Assembly: GCA_963700925.1 (NCBI GenBank)
Contig: OY969553.1
Coordinates: 2,418,001-2,482,000, forward strand
Source: CAWJMD01 sp963700925
GTDB taxonomy: Bacteria; Actinomycetota; Actinomycetes; Actinomycetales; CAWJMD01
DNA: 64,000 nt
Direction of reading: 5' to 3'
This document shows positions 41,278-49,712 of the stretch, one piece after another. The notes beneath the pieces are model-generated. The model saw only the letters and a list, made by a program, of their open reading frames with translations, searched no databases and was not told where the DNA came from. Position numbers and translations under genes: made by a program. Positions within the stretch are counted from its first letter, which is position 1, and the number at the start of each line of letters is the position of its first letter.

Positions 41278-42573
41278 GTGGTGGGCGCAGCCGCGCTATG
41301 GGTCAGGCGACGCGGGCACGACCTGCGCGACCCTCTCACCACCCCCGACGTCCGCCTCCTGTGGCTGGCGAAGATCGCGAGCGAGATCGGCGACTGGGGG
41401 GCACGTCTCGCTCTGGCGTACCTCGTTCTCGACCGGACGGGGTCCCCGACCGCGACAGCTGCCGTGACGGCGGTGTCCCTGGCGCCGTGGCTCGGCCTGG
41501 GGCAGATGCTGTCGACCCTGGCGGACCGGTTTCCCCACCGGTCGGTGATGATCGCGGCGGACCTGGTCAGGGTGGTGGCGTTCCTCGTCATCGCGTGGGT
41601 GCCGATGCCGCTGGTGCCCCTGTTCGTGGTGGTGTTCGTCGCCGCGGCGATGTCGCCTCCGTTCGAGGCTGCGCGGTCCGCCTGCCTACCGGAGCTGACA
41701 GGTCCGGAGCGGTACCCCGCGGCCTTGATGCTGTTCAACGCCACCTACCAGGCGGGGCTCCTGATCGGGTACGTGACCGGCGGCAGCCTGGTCGCCTGGG
41801 TCGGTGCCTCCTGGGCGCTGACGGTGAACTCCGGCACCTTCCTCGTCTCCGCGGCTCTGATCGTGGTGATGCGCTCGCGCACCAGGGCAGTCGACGACGC
41901 CGAGCCGCGTCGTGCCGGCTCTCGCGGAACATGGGCCCAGCTGTCGGCCGCCGCCTCTGTCTATCGCCGTGACGGCGTGCTGGCCGTGGCGATCGGTCTG
42001 CTGGTTCTCGCGAACGCTCCCGTGATGGCGGTCGAGGGCCTGATCGTCGTCTACGCGGACGCCTACGCAGGCGGCGGTGCCCGGACGGCCGGAGTGCTCT
42101 CCGCACTGGTCGCCGCCGGCGCGCTGGTCGGCATGTTCACGCTCCCCTCGGACGGCGATCACCCCAGGCTGGTGCGTGTGTGCGCGGTCGTGGTCCTCGT
42201 CGTGCTGGCGGGAAGCGGTGCCCTCCTGTGGCTTGCACCCTCGCTCTTGCTCGGCGTCATCCCCCTGCTGGCGCTGGGCTCGTTGGCCGGGCTCACCGTC
42301 CCGCTCGGAGGGGTGCTCGGCCGGCGGCTACCGCGCGCGACCCGAGCAACGGCCTTCTCGTTGGCGCAGGGCGCGCTGATGACGACGCAGGCGCTGGGCA
42401 CGCTCGTCGCCGGCATCCTGACCGACGACGTCGGAGTCGCGGCCGCCGTCGCGCTGGTGGCCCTTCCAGCGTTAGCGCTCGCCGCGCTCGTCTCGCTGCT
42501 CGGTGTGCGGGAGAAGCCGACTCAGAGGATGGGGCGTCCTCCGGTGACCGCGTACCGCGCGCCGGAAATGTAG
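41278..42573 (+). CDS. MFS transporter
   Basis: A 431-residue protein (GTG 41278 or 41281) with 12 membrane spans. The N-terminal sequence VRLLWLAKIASEIGDWGARL and the first-loop DRTGSPTATAAVTAVSL match the enterobactin-exporter (EntS)/DHA3-like drug-proton antiporter group. Substrate unknown; an exporter of siderophore or drug is plausible beside an iron-type ABC transporter. Its 3' end overlaps the convergent SDR gene by 52 bp. Confidence 0.85.
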   Translation: MVGAAALWVRRRGHDLRDPLTTPDVRLLWLAKIASEIGDWGARLALAYLVLDRTGSPTATAAVTAVSLAPWLGLGQMLSTLADRFPHRSVMIAADLVRVVAFLVIAWVPMPLVPLFVVVFVAAAMSPPFEAARSACLPELTGPERYPAALMLFNATYQAGLLIGYVTGGSLVAWVGASWALTVNSGTFLVSAALIVVMRSRTRAVDDAEPRRAGSRGTWAQLSAAASVYRRDGVLAVAIGLLVLANAPVMAVEGLIVVYADAYAGGGARTAGVLSALVAAGALVGMFTLPSDGDHPRLVRVCAVVVLVVLAGSGALLWLAPSLLLGVIPLLALGSLAGLTVPLGGVLGRRLPRATRATAFSLAQGALMTTQALGTLVAGILTDDVGVAAAVALVALPALALAALVSLLGVREKPTQRMGRPPVTAYRAPEM

Positions 42574-43361
42574 CTGCCGTCGTCAGAGGCCAGCAGCACG
42601 TACACCGGCGCGAGCTCGGCCGGCTGCCCCGCACGTCCGAGCGGTGTGTCCTCGCCGAAGTGCTCGACCTTCTTCGTCGGCATGGTCGACGGGATGAGCG
42701 GTGTCCAGATCGGGCCCGGCGCAACGCTGTTCACTCGGATGCCCTTCTCGCCGAGCAATTGCGCCAGGCTGGCGCAGAGGTTGGCGATCGCGGCCTTGGT
42801 CGCAGCGTACGGGGCCAGCTGCGGTGAGGGCATGTCAGAGTTGACCGATGAGCTGCCGATGATCGATGAGCCTGGACCCATGTGCGGCAGAGCGGCCTTC
42901 GTCAGGTAGAACATCGCCGACACGTTCGTGGCGAACGTGTGCTCCCACTCCTCGTCGGAGACCTCCTCCAGCGAGTCGTGGCTCATCTGGTACGCGGCGT
43001 TGTTCACCAGCACGTCGATCTTGCCGAACTCCTCGACCGCCTTGTCGATGATGTCGCGGCAGTGCTGGGGGCGAGAGATGTCACCCGCGACGAGCACGGC
43101 CTTGCGCCCCGCCTCCTCGACGAGCCTCGCCGTGTCCCGGGCATCCTCGTCCTCGCTGAGGTACGAGATCAGCACGTCGGCGCCTTCGCGTGCGTACGCG
43201 ATGGCCACGGCGCGTCCGATCCCGCTGTCGGCGCCGGTGATCACGGCGGCCTTGCCTTCCATGCGACCGTGCCCGCGGTAGCTCCCCTCGCCGTGGTCGG
43301 GCTTCGGGTCCATCCTCGCGGTCGTACCCGGTGGTTCCTGCTGCTGCTCCGGCTGGCTCAT
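42522..43361 (-). CDS. SDR oxidoreductase, general stress protein 39-like
   Basis: A 279-residue protein. The 33-residue N-terminal extension (MSQPEQQQEPPGTTARMDPK) is typical of YhdF/YghA-like SDRs. The NAD(P) site is ITGADSGIGRAVAIAY (about 41-56), NNAAY is conserved, and the catalytic Ser-Tyr-Lys are in IIGSSSVNS (about 175) and YAATKAAIA (about 187-191). It reduces or oxidises an unknown alcohol or aldehyde, often in osmotic or general stress. Convergent with the MFS gene. Confidence 0.9.
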   Translation of the reverse strand: MSQPEQQQEPPGTTARMDPKPDHGEGSYRGHGRMEGKAAVITGADSGIGRAVAIAYAREGADVLISYLSEDEDARDTARLVEEAGRKAVLVAGDISRPQHCRDIIDKAVEEFGKIDVLVNNAAYQMSHDSLEEVSDEEWEHTFATNVSAMFYLTKAALPHMGPGSSIIGSSSVNSDMPSPQLAPYAATKAAIANLCASLAQLLGEKGIRVNSVAPGPIWTPLIPSTMPTKKVEHFGEDTPLGRAGQPAELAPVYVLLASDDGSYISGARYAVTGGRPIL

Positions 43362-43399
43362 GTCGCCCTCCAGGGTTCTTGGGTCGGTCTTCTCAGGGG

Positions 43400-44245
43400 T
43401 CAGGTGGTGCCGAGGAAGTCGAGAAGGGCCTCATTGAACTCGTCGGCATGAGTGGCGTTGAAGCCGTGGGGCCCACCCTCGATCACCACGAGCTTGCTGC
43501 CTGCGATCGCCTCGTGGCTGCGCTTGCCGCTGACCTCGAACGGAACGATGCCGTCCGAGTCACCGTGGATCACCAGCGTCGGCACGGTGACCTTCTCGAG
43601 GTCGCCGCGGAAGTCCGTCCGCCCCCACGCTGCGATGCAGTCGAGAGTGCCCTTCGCAGAACCGAATGCGGCGATCTGCTGGTGGTACAGGCGCGCCGGT
43701 TCGCTGATCAGGTCGTCCCTGTCGCCGGCGGCGAAGAAGTTGCGGGTGAAGTCGTCCAGGAAGCCGAGTCTGTCGCCCTTCACCGCGGCTTCGAACCCAG
43801 CGATCGTCTCGTCGTCGAGACCACCGTCGGGGTTGTCGTCGCTCTTGAACAGGTACGGCGGCACCGCTCCCGCGAGAACGGCCTGCGCCACCCGGTCGGT
43901 TCCGTAGGCGGACAGGTAGCGGACGACTTCGCCGCCGCCCATCGAGAACCCGACGAGGGCCGCCTCGCGGAGGTCCAGGTGGTCGAGCAACGCCTTGAGG
44001 TCCGCCGCGAACGTGTCGTAGTCGTAGCCCTCCCATGGCTGGGACGAGTGGCCGAAGCCCCGACGGTCGTAGGTGACCACCCGGTAGCCGGCATCGACCA
44101 GCGCCGGCACCTGGTTCTCCCACGCGCGCCCGCTCAGGGGCCAGCCGTGGATCAGGACGACCGGGCGTCCACTGCCGTGGTCCTCGAAGTGCAGGGCGAC
44201 CGGGAAGTCTCCGGAGCCGGTGGTGTCTAGGGTCAGGTGCGGCAC
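43400..44245 (-). CDS. Alpha/beta hydrolase, cofactor-free haloperoxidase-like
   Basis: A 281-residue protein. The oxyanion strand IHGWPLSGRAWE, nucleophile elbow GFSMGGGEVVRYL (Ser about 101), acid HGDSDGIVPFE and His in GGPHGFNATH form a complete triad. It resembles non-haem chloroperoxidases, which act as esterases or perhydrolases. It lies 38 bp downstream of the SDR promoter region on the same strand and may be transcribed with it. Confidence 0.88.
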   Translation of the reverse strand: MPHLTLDTTGSGDFPVALHFEDHGSGRPVVLIHGWPLSGRAWENQVPALVDAGYRVVTYDRRGFGHSSQPWEGYDYDTFAADLKALLDHLDLREAALVGFSMGGGEVVRYLSAYGTDRVAQAVLAGAVPPYLFKSDDNPDGGLDDETIAGFEAAVKGDRLGFLDDFTRNFFAAGDRDDLISEPARLYHQQIAAFGSAKGTLDCIAAWGRTDFRGDLEKVTVPTLVIHGDSDGIVPFEVSGKRSHEAIAGSKLVVIEGGPHGFNATHADEFNEALLDFLGTT

Positions 44246-44542
44246 GGCGCTCTCCTTGGTTGAAGCGGGGTCGATGCGGGTCGGGAGTCAGAGTGACGGG
44301 GACGATTCAACGCCACCTCGGTCCATGGCGCACGGCGTGCACACCCGTCGGCGGGCCTAGCGTGAATCGTGGAGCCATGTGGCCCATTCGCGAGCAAATG
44401 GCCCAACTGGGTCGCGCGGGAGGCCGCGCCGTTCCGAACGGGTGACACAGAGTTAGCCGACTGGCCCCTGCCTGCTCGCCCGTCCGGATGAGATGATGAC
44501 GGGGAGCGATTGCCGTGCGATGACTGTCGGGGGAGGAGCGCA
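44246..44542. other. Intergenic region between hydrolase and membrane-protein genes
   Basis: About 300 bp that must carry divergent promoters. A short direct repeat TGGCCCA occurs twice at about 44381-44406. I see no gene or clear -35/-10 pair. Confidence 0.35.
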
Positions 44543-45034
44543 GTGGACAGGAACGTGTACCAGCACGTCGCCCGGTCCGCGGATGGCTTCCTGACCGACC
44601 GGGAGCCAGGTGTCGCCGAGAAGCTCGTCAAGTACTTCCCGGTCGAGGGGCTCGTTCTGTACTGCGTGCTGGAGCCCACGGCGGTGGCCCTCGGACCCTC
44701 GCGCCCCGGCATGCTGTGGGCGGCTCTCGGCCTCTCGGTGCTGTTCTGCGCCGTGTACCTCCACATGGCCTGGCGTGTCACCCGCACCAGTCACGTGCTG
44801 ATCTCGTGCACCGCTCTCGTGCTCTACGTCGCGGCCCTGGGTGGGCCCTTCGCCACCCTCGGCCTGTACGAGCCCGGCTATGCAGTGGCCGGAGCCGTCG
44901 CAGCGACCGCCCTGATGGTGCTCGTGCCGTCGCCACGCGCTCCCCGACGGAACCACCCTGACCAGGCCGCCAACCGAGACCCGCCGACGGTGCCGCACCC
45001 TAGGTCCAGGGCAGGCTCGGACCCTCTCCGCTGA
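44543..45034 (+). CDS. Small multi-pass membrane protein, unknown function
   Basis: A 163-residue protein from GTG 44543, chosen because GGGGGAGGAG lies directly upstream. After a soluble N-terminus (NVYQHVARSADGFLTDREPG) there are four hydrophobic segments (about 37-150). I recognise no family. The last 35 bp overlap the convergent LigD-polymerase gene. Confidence 0.7.
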   Translation: MDRNVYQHVARSADGFLTDREPGVAEKLVKYFPVEGLVLYCVLEPTAVALGPSRPGMLWAALGLSVLFCAVYLHMAWRVTRTSHVLISCTALVLYVAALGGPFATLGLYEPGYAVAGAVAATALMVLVPSPRAPRRNHPDQAANRDPPTVPHPRSRAGSDPLR

Positions 45035-45950
45035 CCGGCGGCGCATCGGGCGCGCCCGCGTCCGAGTCGCCCGCGAGCCGCTCCAGCACCTCCTCGAACC
45101 GCAGCTGCGCCATCGAGCCGGGGTCCTCGATCTCGTCCCAGCTGCGCGGAGCAGCCACCCAGGGCTGCGCGCGGCCACGCAGCGAGTAGGGCGTGACGGT
45201 CGTCTTGGCCGGGTTGTTCTGGCTCCAGTCGAGGAAGACCTTGCTCGGCCGGACTGCCTTGCTCATGTTCGACACGATCTGGCGCCGGTGCGACGCCGCC
45301 AGCTCGTCGGCCAGGGCACGGGCGTACGACACGACGACGTCGGGATCCTGGTTGCCCGAGACCTCTGCGTAGAGCTGAAGTCCCTTGCTACCACTCGTCA
45401 CCGGGTAGGGCTCGAGGCCGTCGGCCTGCAGCCGCTCGCGCACGATCAACGCGACCTCCGCGCACTCCGCCAGGCCGGCCGGGGCCCCCGGGTCCAGGTC
45501 GATCACCAGCCGGTCGGGATTGCGCACGCCGCCGCGCGGGCCGACCGTCCACTGGGGCGTGTGCAGCTCGAGCGAGGCCAGGTGCGCCAGGTAGACGAGC
45601 TCGGCCGTCGACGAGATCACCGGAAAGTCGATGTGCGTGTTGCCGCGGCTCGACCCGGGCGTCTCCAGCCGCACCGTGCGCAACCACGACGGCGCGCCAC
45701 GCGGTGCGTTCTTCTCGAAGAAGTCAGCGGCCTCCACCCCGTGCGGCCAGCGCTTGCGGGTCACCGGGCGTCCTGCCATCTGGGGGAGGATGTGCGGCGC
45801 GACGCGCGCGTAGTAGTCGAGCACCTCGCCCTTGGTGGTCCCTGTCGCCGGGTACAGCACCTTGTCGAGGCGCCGGAGCGTGAGGACGTGGCCGTCGACC
45901 TTCGTCTTCACCTCGGGACCGTCGTCGTCAGGCTTGCGGTCAGGGCTCAC
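45000..45950 (-). CDS. ligD: LigD-type NHEJ polymerase/primase
   Basis: A 316-residue protein corresponding to the polymerase domain of LigD on its own. The catalytic Asp pair is in RLVIDLDPG (about 148-156), with TSGSKGLQLYAEV (about 188) and a late Asp in VFLDWSQNN (about 240). It adds ribonucleotides or fills gaps at broken ends, working with Ku and the ligase. It overlaps the ligase gene by 11 bp and follows it in the operon. Confidence 0.92.
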   Translation of the reverse strand: MSPDRKPDDDGPEVKTKVDGHVLTLRRLDKVLYPATGTTKGEVLDYYARVAPHILPQMAGRPVTRKRWPHGVEAADFFEKNAPRGAPSWLRTVRLETPGSSRGNTHIDFPVISSTAELVYLAHLASLELHTPQWTVGPRGGVRNPDRLVIDLDPGAPAGLAECAEVALIVRERLQADGLEPYPVTSGSKGLQLYAEVSGNQDPDVVVSYARALADELAASHRRQIVSNMSKAVRPSKVFLDWSQNNPAKTTVTPYSLRGRAQPWVAAPRSWDEIEDPGSMAQLRFEEVLERLAGDSDAGAPDAPPVSGEGPSLPWT

Positions 45951-46890
45951 GGATGACCTCCTCGGCGTTCACGTCCGTCCTCAGCCCGCGCAGCACAGGC
46001 TGGCGGAGCCGTCCGCCCTCGCGCAGACCGAGGTAGCGCACCTCGACACAGACCTGCGGGCGGACCCACCTGGCCAGGCGCACGTCGGGGTCGACGGGAC
46101 GCTCGGTGAAGGGGGAGTCGGTCTGTGCCAGTGGTTTCAGCTCCCGCTCGAGCTGCGTGCCGAGGGAGGCGGTCAGGCCCGAGCCGACGCGTCCGAGCAA
46201 GGTCAGACGACCGTCGCCGGCCGGAAGGCCTACGTACAGGGAACCGAGGCGCTGGGTGCCGAGCTGCGGCAGCCAGCCGCCGACGACGCATGTCTGCGTG
46301 CGGTGGTGGGCGGTCTTCACCCAGTCGGGGCTTCGCCGCCCCGGCCGGTACGGCGAGCGGCGCTTCTTGCTGACGACCCCCTCGAGTCCCTGCTCGAGCG
46401 TCGCTGCCGCCAGCACGGCACCGTCGTCGTAGTGCGGCGGCACCTGCCAGCGCACGCCTCCCGTCGAGCCGATGAGGTCGACGCGCCCGAGTGCGGCCCG
46501 CCGTTCGTCGAGCGGCATGGTCAGCAGGTCGACCCCGTACAGCCGCAGCACGTCGAAGGCCATGAACGTCACCGGGTTCTGCACCGAGAGCGCGGCTGCG
46601 CGGGCGGCGTGCCGCACGTGCATCCGGTTCGCCAGCGCAGCGAAGCTGGGTAGGCCGTCCTCGAGGGCGACCACTTCGCCGTCGAACAGGGCGTCGGGCG
46701 GCAGGCCGTCGACGGCCAGCTCGGGAAAGCTCACGCTCACGTCGTTCTCGGCTCTCGACCACAGCCTCAGCCGCCCGTCAATGACCTCGGCCAGCACGCG
46801 CATTCCGTCCCATTTCACCTCGTGCACCCATTCCGCGCCCGACGGAGGGGTCCCCGGCTGGCGCGTCGGGGTGGCGAGCATGGGTCGCAT
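45940..46890 (-). CDS. ligD: ATP-dependent DNA ligase, LigD ligase domain
   Basis: A 316-residue protein from ATG 46890 (GTG 46926 also in frame). The nucleotidyl-transfer Lys is in HEVKWDGMRV (KxDG, about 22-31). Motif III-type FMAFDVLRLYG, motif IV LEGVVSKKRRSPYRPG and motif V DWVKTAHH are present, followed by an OB-fold. The 3' phosphoesterase domain of mycobacterial LigD is absent. Seals NHEJ breaks with Ku. Confidence 0.92.
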   Translation of the reverse strand: MRPMLATPTRQPGTPPSGAEWVHEVKWDGMRVLAEVIDGRLRLWSRAENDVSVSFPELAVDGLPPDALFDGEVVALEDGLPSFAALANRMHVRHAARAAALSVQNPVTFMAFDVLRLYGVDLLTMPLDERRAALGRVDLIGSTGGVRWQVPPHYDDGAVLAAATLEQGLEGVVSKKRRSPYRPGRRSPDWVKTAHHRTQTCVVGGWLPQLGTQRLGSLYVGLPAGDGRLTLLGRVGSGLTASLGTQLERELKPLAQTDSPFTERPVDPDVRLARWVRPQVCVEVRYLGLREGGRLRQPVLRGLRTDVNAEEVIREP

Positions 46891-46937
46891 GGGTCCATCC
46901 TGCCCAGTAGGGACGTCCGTTCCCACTGGTGTGAGGG
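46891..46937. promoter_or_regulatory. Divergent Ku-LigD promoter region
   Basis: Only 47 bp separate the two divergent NHEJ units. It has an imperfect inverted repeat CCAGTAGGGA ... TTCCCACTGG (46904-46929), a possible shared regulator site. No sigma-factor hexamers are clear. Confidence 0.35.
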
Positions 46938-47948
46938 GTGAGTGTCGTGCGAGCGATGTGGAAGGGCGCGGTGTCCTTCGGGCTGGTCAACGTGCCGGTC
47001 AAGATGTACACCGCCATCAGCAGCCACGACGTGTCGTTCCACCAGGTGCACCGCAGCGACGGGGGGCGCATCAAGTACAAGCGCGTCTGCAGCGTCTGCG
47101 GTGAGGAGGTCTCGTACGACGAGATCGCCAAGGGCTACGAGTCCCCCGACGGCGAGATGGTCATCCTGACCGACGAGGACCTGGCCGACCTCCCGGTCTC
47201 GGGCAGCCGCGAGATCGAGGTCGAGCGTTTCGTGCCGGCCGACCAGATCGACCCGATGCTGATGGAGAAGTCGTACTACCTCGAGCCGGAGAACAGCGGG
47301 GTCAAGCCGTACGCGCTGCTGCGTGAGGCGCTGCGCGAGTCGGACCGGATGGCGCTGGTGCACGTGGCGATCCGGCAGCGGTCGACCCTGGCCGTGCTGC
47401 GGGTGCGCGACGACGTGATCGTGCTGCAGACCATGCTCTGGCCGGACGAGATCCGCGACCCTGACTTCGGCACTCTCGGCGACGCCGACGACCTGCGCCC
47501 CCAGGAGCTCGACATGGCGCGCTCGCTGGTCGACTCCATGACCGGCGACTACGACTCGGAGGAGTTCGACGACGACTACCGCGAGGCGATGGTCTCGCTG
47601 GTCGAGGCGAAGTTGTCGGGCAAGGAGACCGTCGAGGTGCCCGTCGAGCGCAAGGACGACGGCGGCGGCCAGGTCATCGACCTGCTCGCGGCCCTGCAGA
47701 AGTCGGTCGACGAGGCCAAGGCGGGGCGGACGGGCTCGGCGGCGCGAGCGTCTGCGGCGGAGTCGTCCTCAGACTCCGACTCGGACTCCGGCACCGCCAA
47801 GAAGTCGTCCGCCAAGAAGGCGCCTGCGAAGAAGGCTCCGGCGAAGAAGGCGGCCGCCAAGAAAGCACCGGCGAAGAAGGCTGCTGCCAAGAAGGCCCCC
47901 GCCAAGAAGTCGACCACCAAGAAGGCCGCGACGAAGAAGTCCGCCTGA
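46938..47948 (+). CDS. ku: Ku protein (NHEJ)
   Basis: A 336-residue protein from GTG 46938 (GTG 46947 would give the usual start MRAMWKGAVSFG). The Ku core spans about 4-255 (SFGLVNVPVKMYTAI, RVCSVCGEEVSYDEIAKGYE, KSYYLEPENSGVKPYALL). The C-terminus (about 270-336) is disordered and contains many KKAPAKKAA units, a Lys-rich tail seen in actinobacterial Ku that binds DNA without ends. It bridges double-strand breaks and recruits LigD. Confidence 0.95.
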   Translation: MSVVRAMWKGAVSFGLVNVPVKMYTAISSHDVSFHQVHRSDGGRIKYKRVCSVCGEEVSYDEIAKGYESPDGEMVILTDEDLADLPVSGSREIEVERFVPADQIDPMLMEKSYYLEPENSGVKPYALLREALRESDRMALVHVAIRQRSTLAVLRVRDDVIVLQTMLWPDEIRDPDFGTLGDADDLRPQELDMARSLVDSMTGDYDSEEFDDDYREAMVSLVEAKLSGKETVEVPVERKDDGGGQVIDLLAALQKSVDEAKAGRTGSAARASAAESSSDSDSDSGTAKKSSAKKAPAKKAPAKKAAAKKAPAKKAAAKKAPAKKSTTKKAATKKSA

Positions 47949-47967
47949 CCCCTCCTTGCTCCCCCCA

Positions 47968-48030
47968 CCCACATGTCACCTGTGGGCTGCTCCTCCTGCC
48001 CACACAGATCTGCGCGAAAAGTGTGGGCAG
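47968..48030 (+). terminator. Overlapping hairpins downstream of ku
   Basis: CCCACA (47968-47973) pairs with TGTGGG (47981-47986). CTGCCCACAC (47996-48005) pairs perfectly with GTGTGGGCAG (48021-48030) over a 15-nt loop. The inner arms TGTGGGC and GCCCACA can also pair with each other. Most likely a terminator after ku. No U-tract. Confidence 0.6.
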
Positions 48031-48187
48031 CGCGAGCAAGTACTGCTTCAAGTTGGCAAGTGGGTCGAGGGCGACTAAGCATGGCTCATGCGGTGCCGCC
48101 CGGTGCCGCTCCCGACGGGCGACGCGCGCGCAGACTCCTTGGACGTGGAGCCGGCGCCTGCTGCCCACGACGTGCACGGAGGCAGCG

Positions 48188-48454
48188 ATGAGCGAGAGCG
48201 GGCAGGACCCGGTCGAGGGTCCGGCGGACGGGGGCGCGACCCCAGGTCAGCACGACGGTGGCGCCGATGGTGGCGCTGACGGCGGTGCTGATGGCGGCGC
48301 TGATGGTGGTGCGGACGGTGGTGCCGATGGCGGTGCGGACGGCGGTGCCGATGGTGGTGCGGACGGCGGTGCCGATGGTGGTGCGGACGGCGGCGCCGAC
48401 GGCGGTGCGGACGAGGACGGTGGCGCCGACGGTGGCGCCGACCGCGGAGCCTGA
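48188..48454 (+). CDS. Gly-Gly-Ala-Asp repeat protein
   Basis: An 88-residue protein from ATG 48188, with SD GGAGG in front. After MSESGQDPVEGPADGGATPG it is about 15 tandem copies of GGAD, ending in DRGA. There is no signal peptide, so a cytosolic acidic filament or calcium-binding rod is conceivable. It could also be a spurious frame of repeat DNA. The SD and the position 13 bp ahead of a well-conserved gene favour a real product. Confidence 0.55.
   Translation: MSESGQDPVEGPADGGATPGQHDGGADGGADGGADGGADGGADGGADGGADGGADGGADGGADGGADGGADGGADEDGGADGGADRGA
48251..48446 (+). repeat. 12-bp tandem repeat array (GGAD codons)
   Basis: About 16 units of GGTGGCGCCGAT and close variants fill this stretch. 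Wobble positions differ between units, which suggests selection for the amino-acid repeat rather than recent DNA slippage. Confidence 0.9.
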
Positions 48455-48467
48455 GAGCGGTCGCTGA

Positions 48468-49712
48468 GTGACGCAGATCGACGAGGTGGTGGGGGCCGGA
48501 AGCGGTCCCCACCACCTGTCCGCGCTGGACCGGCTGGTCGCGCGCCCCGACGAGCTGGTGCGCGACGCCTGGGGACGACAGGCCCTGCTGAGCCGCGCCG
48601 ACGAGCTTCCGCTGCCGTTCGACGACCTCTTCGGGCAGGACGCCGTCGACGACCTGGTGTCGGTGCACGGCCTGCGCACACCCTTCGTGCGAGTGGCGCG
48701 CGCCGGCTCGACGCTGCCTGACCGCGACTTCACCGGAGGCGGCGGCGTAGGGGCCGCCATCAACGACCAGGTCAGCGACGACCGGCTACTGCGACTCTTC
48801 GCGGACGGGGCGACGCTGGTGCTGCAGGGCCTGCACCGGACCCACCCGCCGGTTCTGCGGTTCGCACAGCGTCTCGCGGCCGAGCTCGGGCACCCGGTAC
48901 AGGTGAACGCGTACGTGACACCCCCTCAGAACCAAGGGTTCTCGGACCACTACGACGTGCACGACGTGTTCGTCCTGCAGATCCACGGCAGCAAGCGCTG
49001 GGTCGTGCACGACCCGGTGCACCCGGCACCGCTGCGCGACCAGCCGTGGACCGACAGGCGCGCCGAGGTCGAGGCTGCTGCGCAGGAACCGGCGCGCATC
49101 GACGCCGTCCTCGAGCCGGGCGACTGCCTGTACCTGCCGCGTGGTTACCTCCACGCCGCAACCGCTCTCGGCCAGGTCAGCACGCACCTGACCATCGGGG
49201 TGCACACGTGGACGCGCCACATGCTGGCGAGCGAGCTGCTGTCGGCGGCACTCAGCGACCTCACGGACGACCCCGACCTCCGTGCATCGCTGCCTTTGGG
49301 TGTTGAGGTCGGCGACCCCACGGACCTGGGTGAGCACGTCGATCTGGTGCGTCGACGGCTCATCGACTCCCTGCAGCGGGTGGACGACGACCGCGTGGCC
49401 ACCGCGATGCGAGGACGACTGCTGCGTGCACAGAGGGCCGCGCCAGTCAGGCCGCTGGACCAGCTGGAGGCCGCGGAGGCGCTACGCGACGACATGCTCC
49501 TGGTGCTGCGCGAGCATCTGGAAGCGCGAGTCGATACGGGAGTCAACGGAACCGTCCTGCGTTCTCGTGCAGGCGATCTGGCCTTGGACGCTGAGGAGGT
49601 CGACCCCGTCCGCAGTCTGCTGGATCGCGGCCAGGTGCAGGTGTCCGATCTCGGAGCGGAAGGGACCCGCCTTGCACGGCGCTTGCTGCTGCACGGCATC
49701 GTGGTGGGGTGA
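48468..49712 (+). CDS. JmjC-type Fe(II)/2-oxoglutarate oxygenase (cupin-like)
   Basis: A 414-residue protein from GTG 48468. The JmjC core spans about 90-250. Iron ligands are in GFSDHYDVHDVFVLQ (HxD, about 161) and LPRGYLHAA (His about 228), with IHGSKRWVVHDP typical of the bacterial ribosomal oxygenases. The C-terminal helical dimerisation part follows (about 260-410). It may hydroxylate a ribosomal protein (RoxA-like), but the target is inferred from family. The next gene overlaps it as GTGA. Confidence 0.85.
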   Translation: MTQIDEVVGAGSGPHHLSALDRLVARPDELVRDAWGRQALLSRADELPLPFDDLFGQDAVDDLVSVHGLRTPFVRVARAGSTLPDRDFTGGGGVGAAINDQVSDDRLLRLFADGATLVLQGLHRTHPPVLRFAQRLAAELGHPVQVNAYVTPPQNQGFSDHYDVHDVFVLQIHGSKRWVVHDPVHPAPLRDQPWTDRRAEVEAAAQEPARIDAVLEPGDCLYLPRGYLHAATALGQVSTHLTIGVHTWTRHMLASELLSAALSDLTDDPDLRASLPLGVEVGDPTDLGEHVDLVRRRLIDSLQRVDDDRVATAMRGRLLRAQRAAPVRPLDQLEAAEALRDDMLLVLREHLEARVDTGVNGTVLRSRAGDLALDAEEVDPVRSLLDRGQVQVSDLGAEGTRLARRLLLHGIVVG

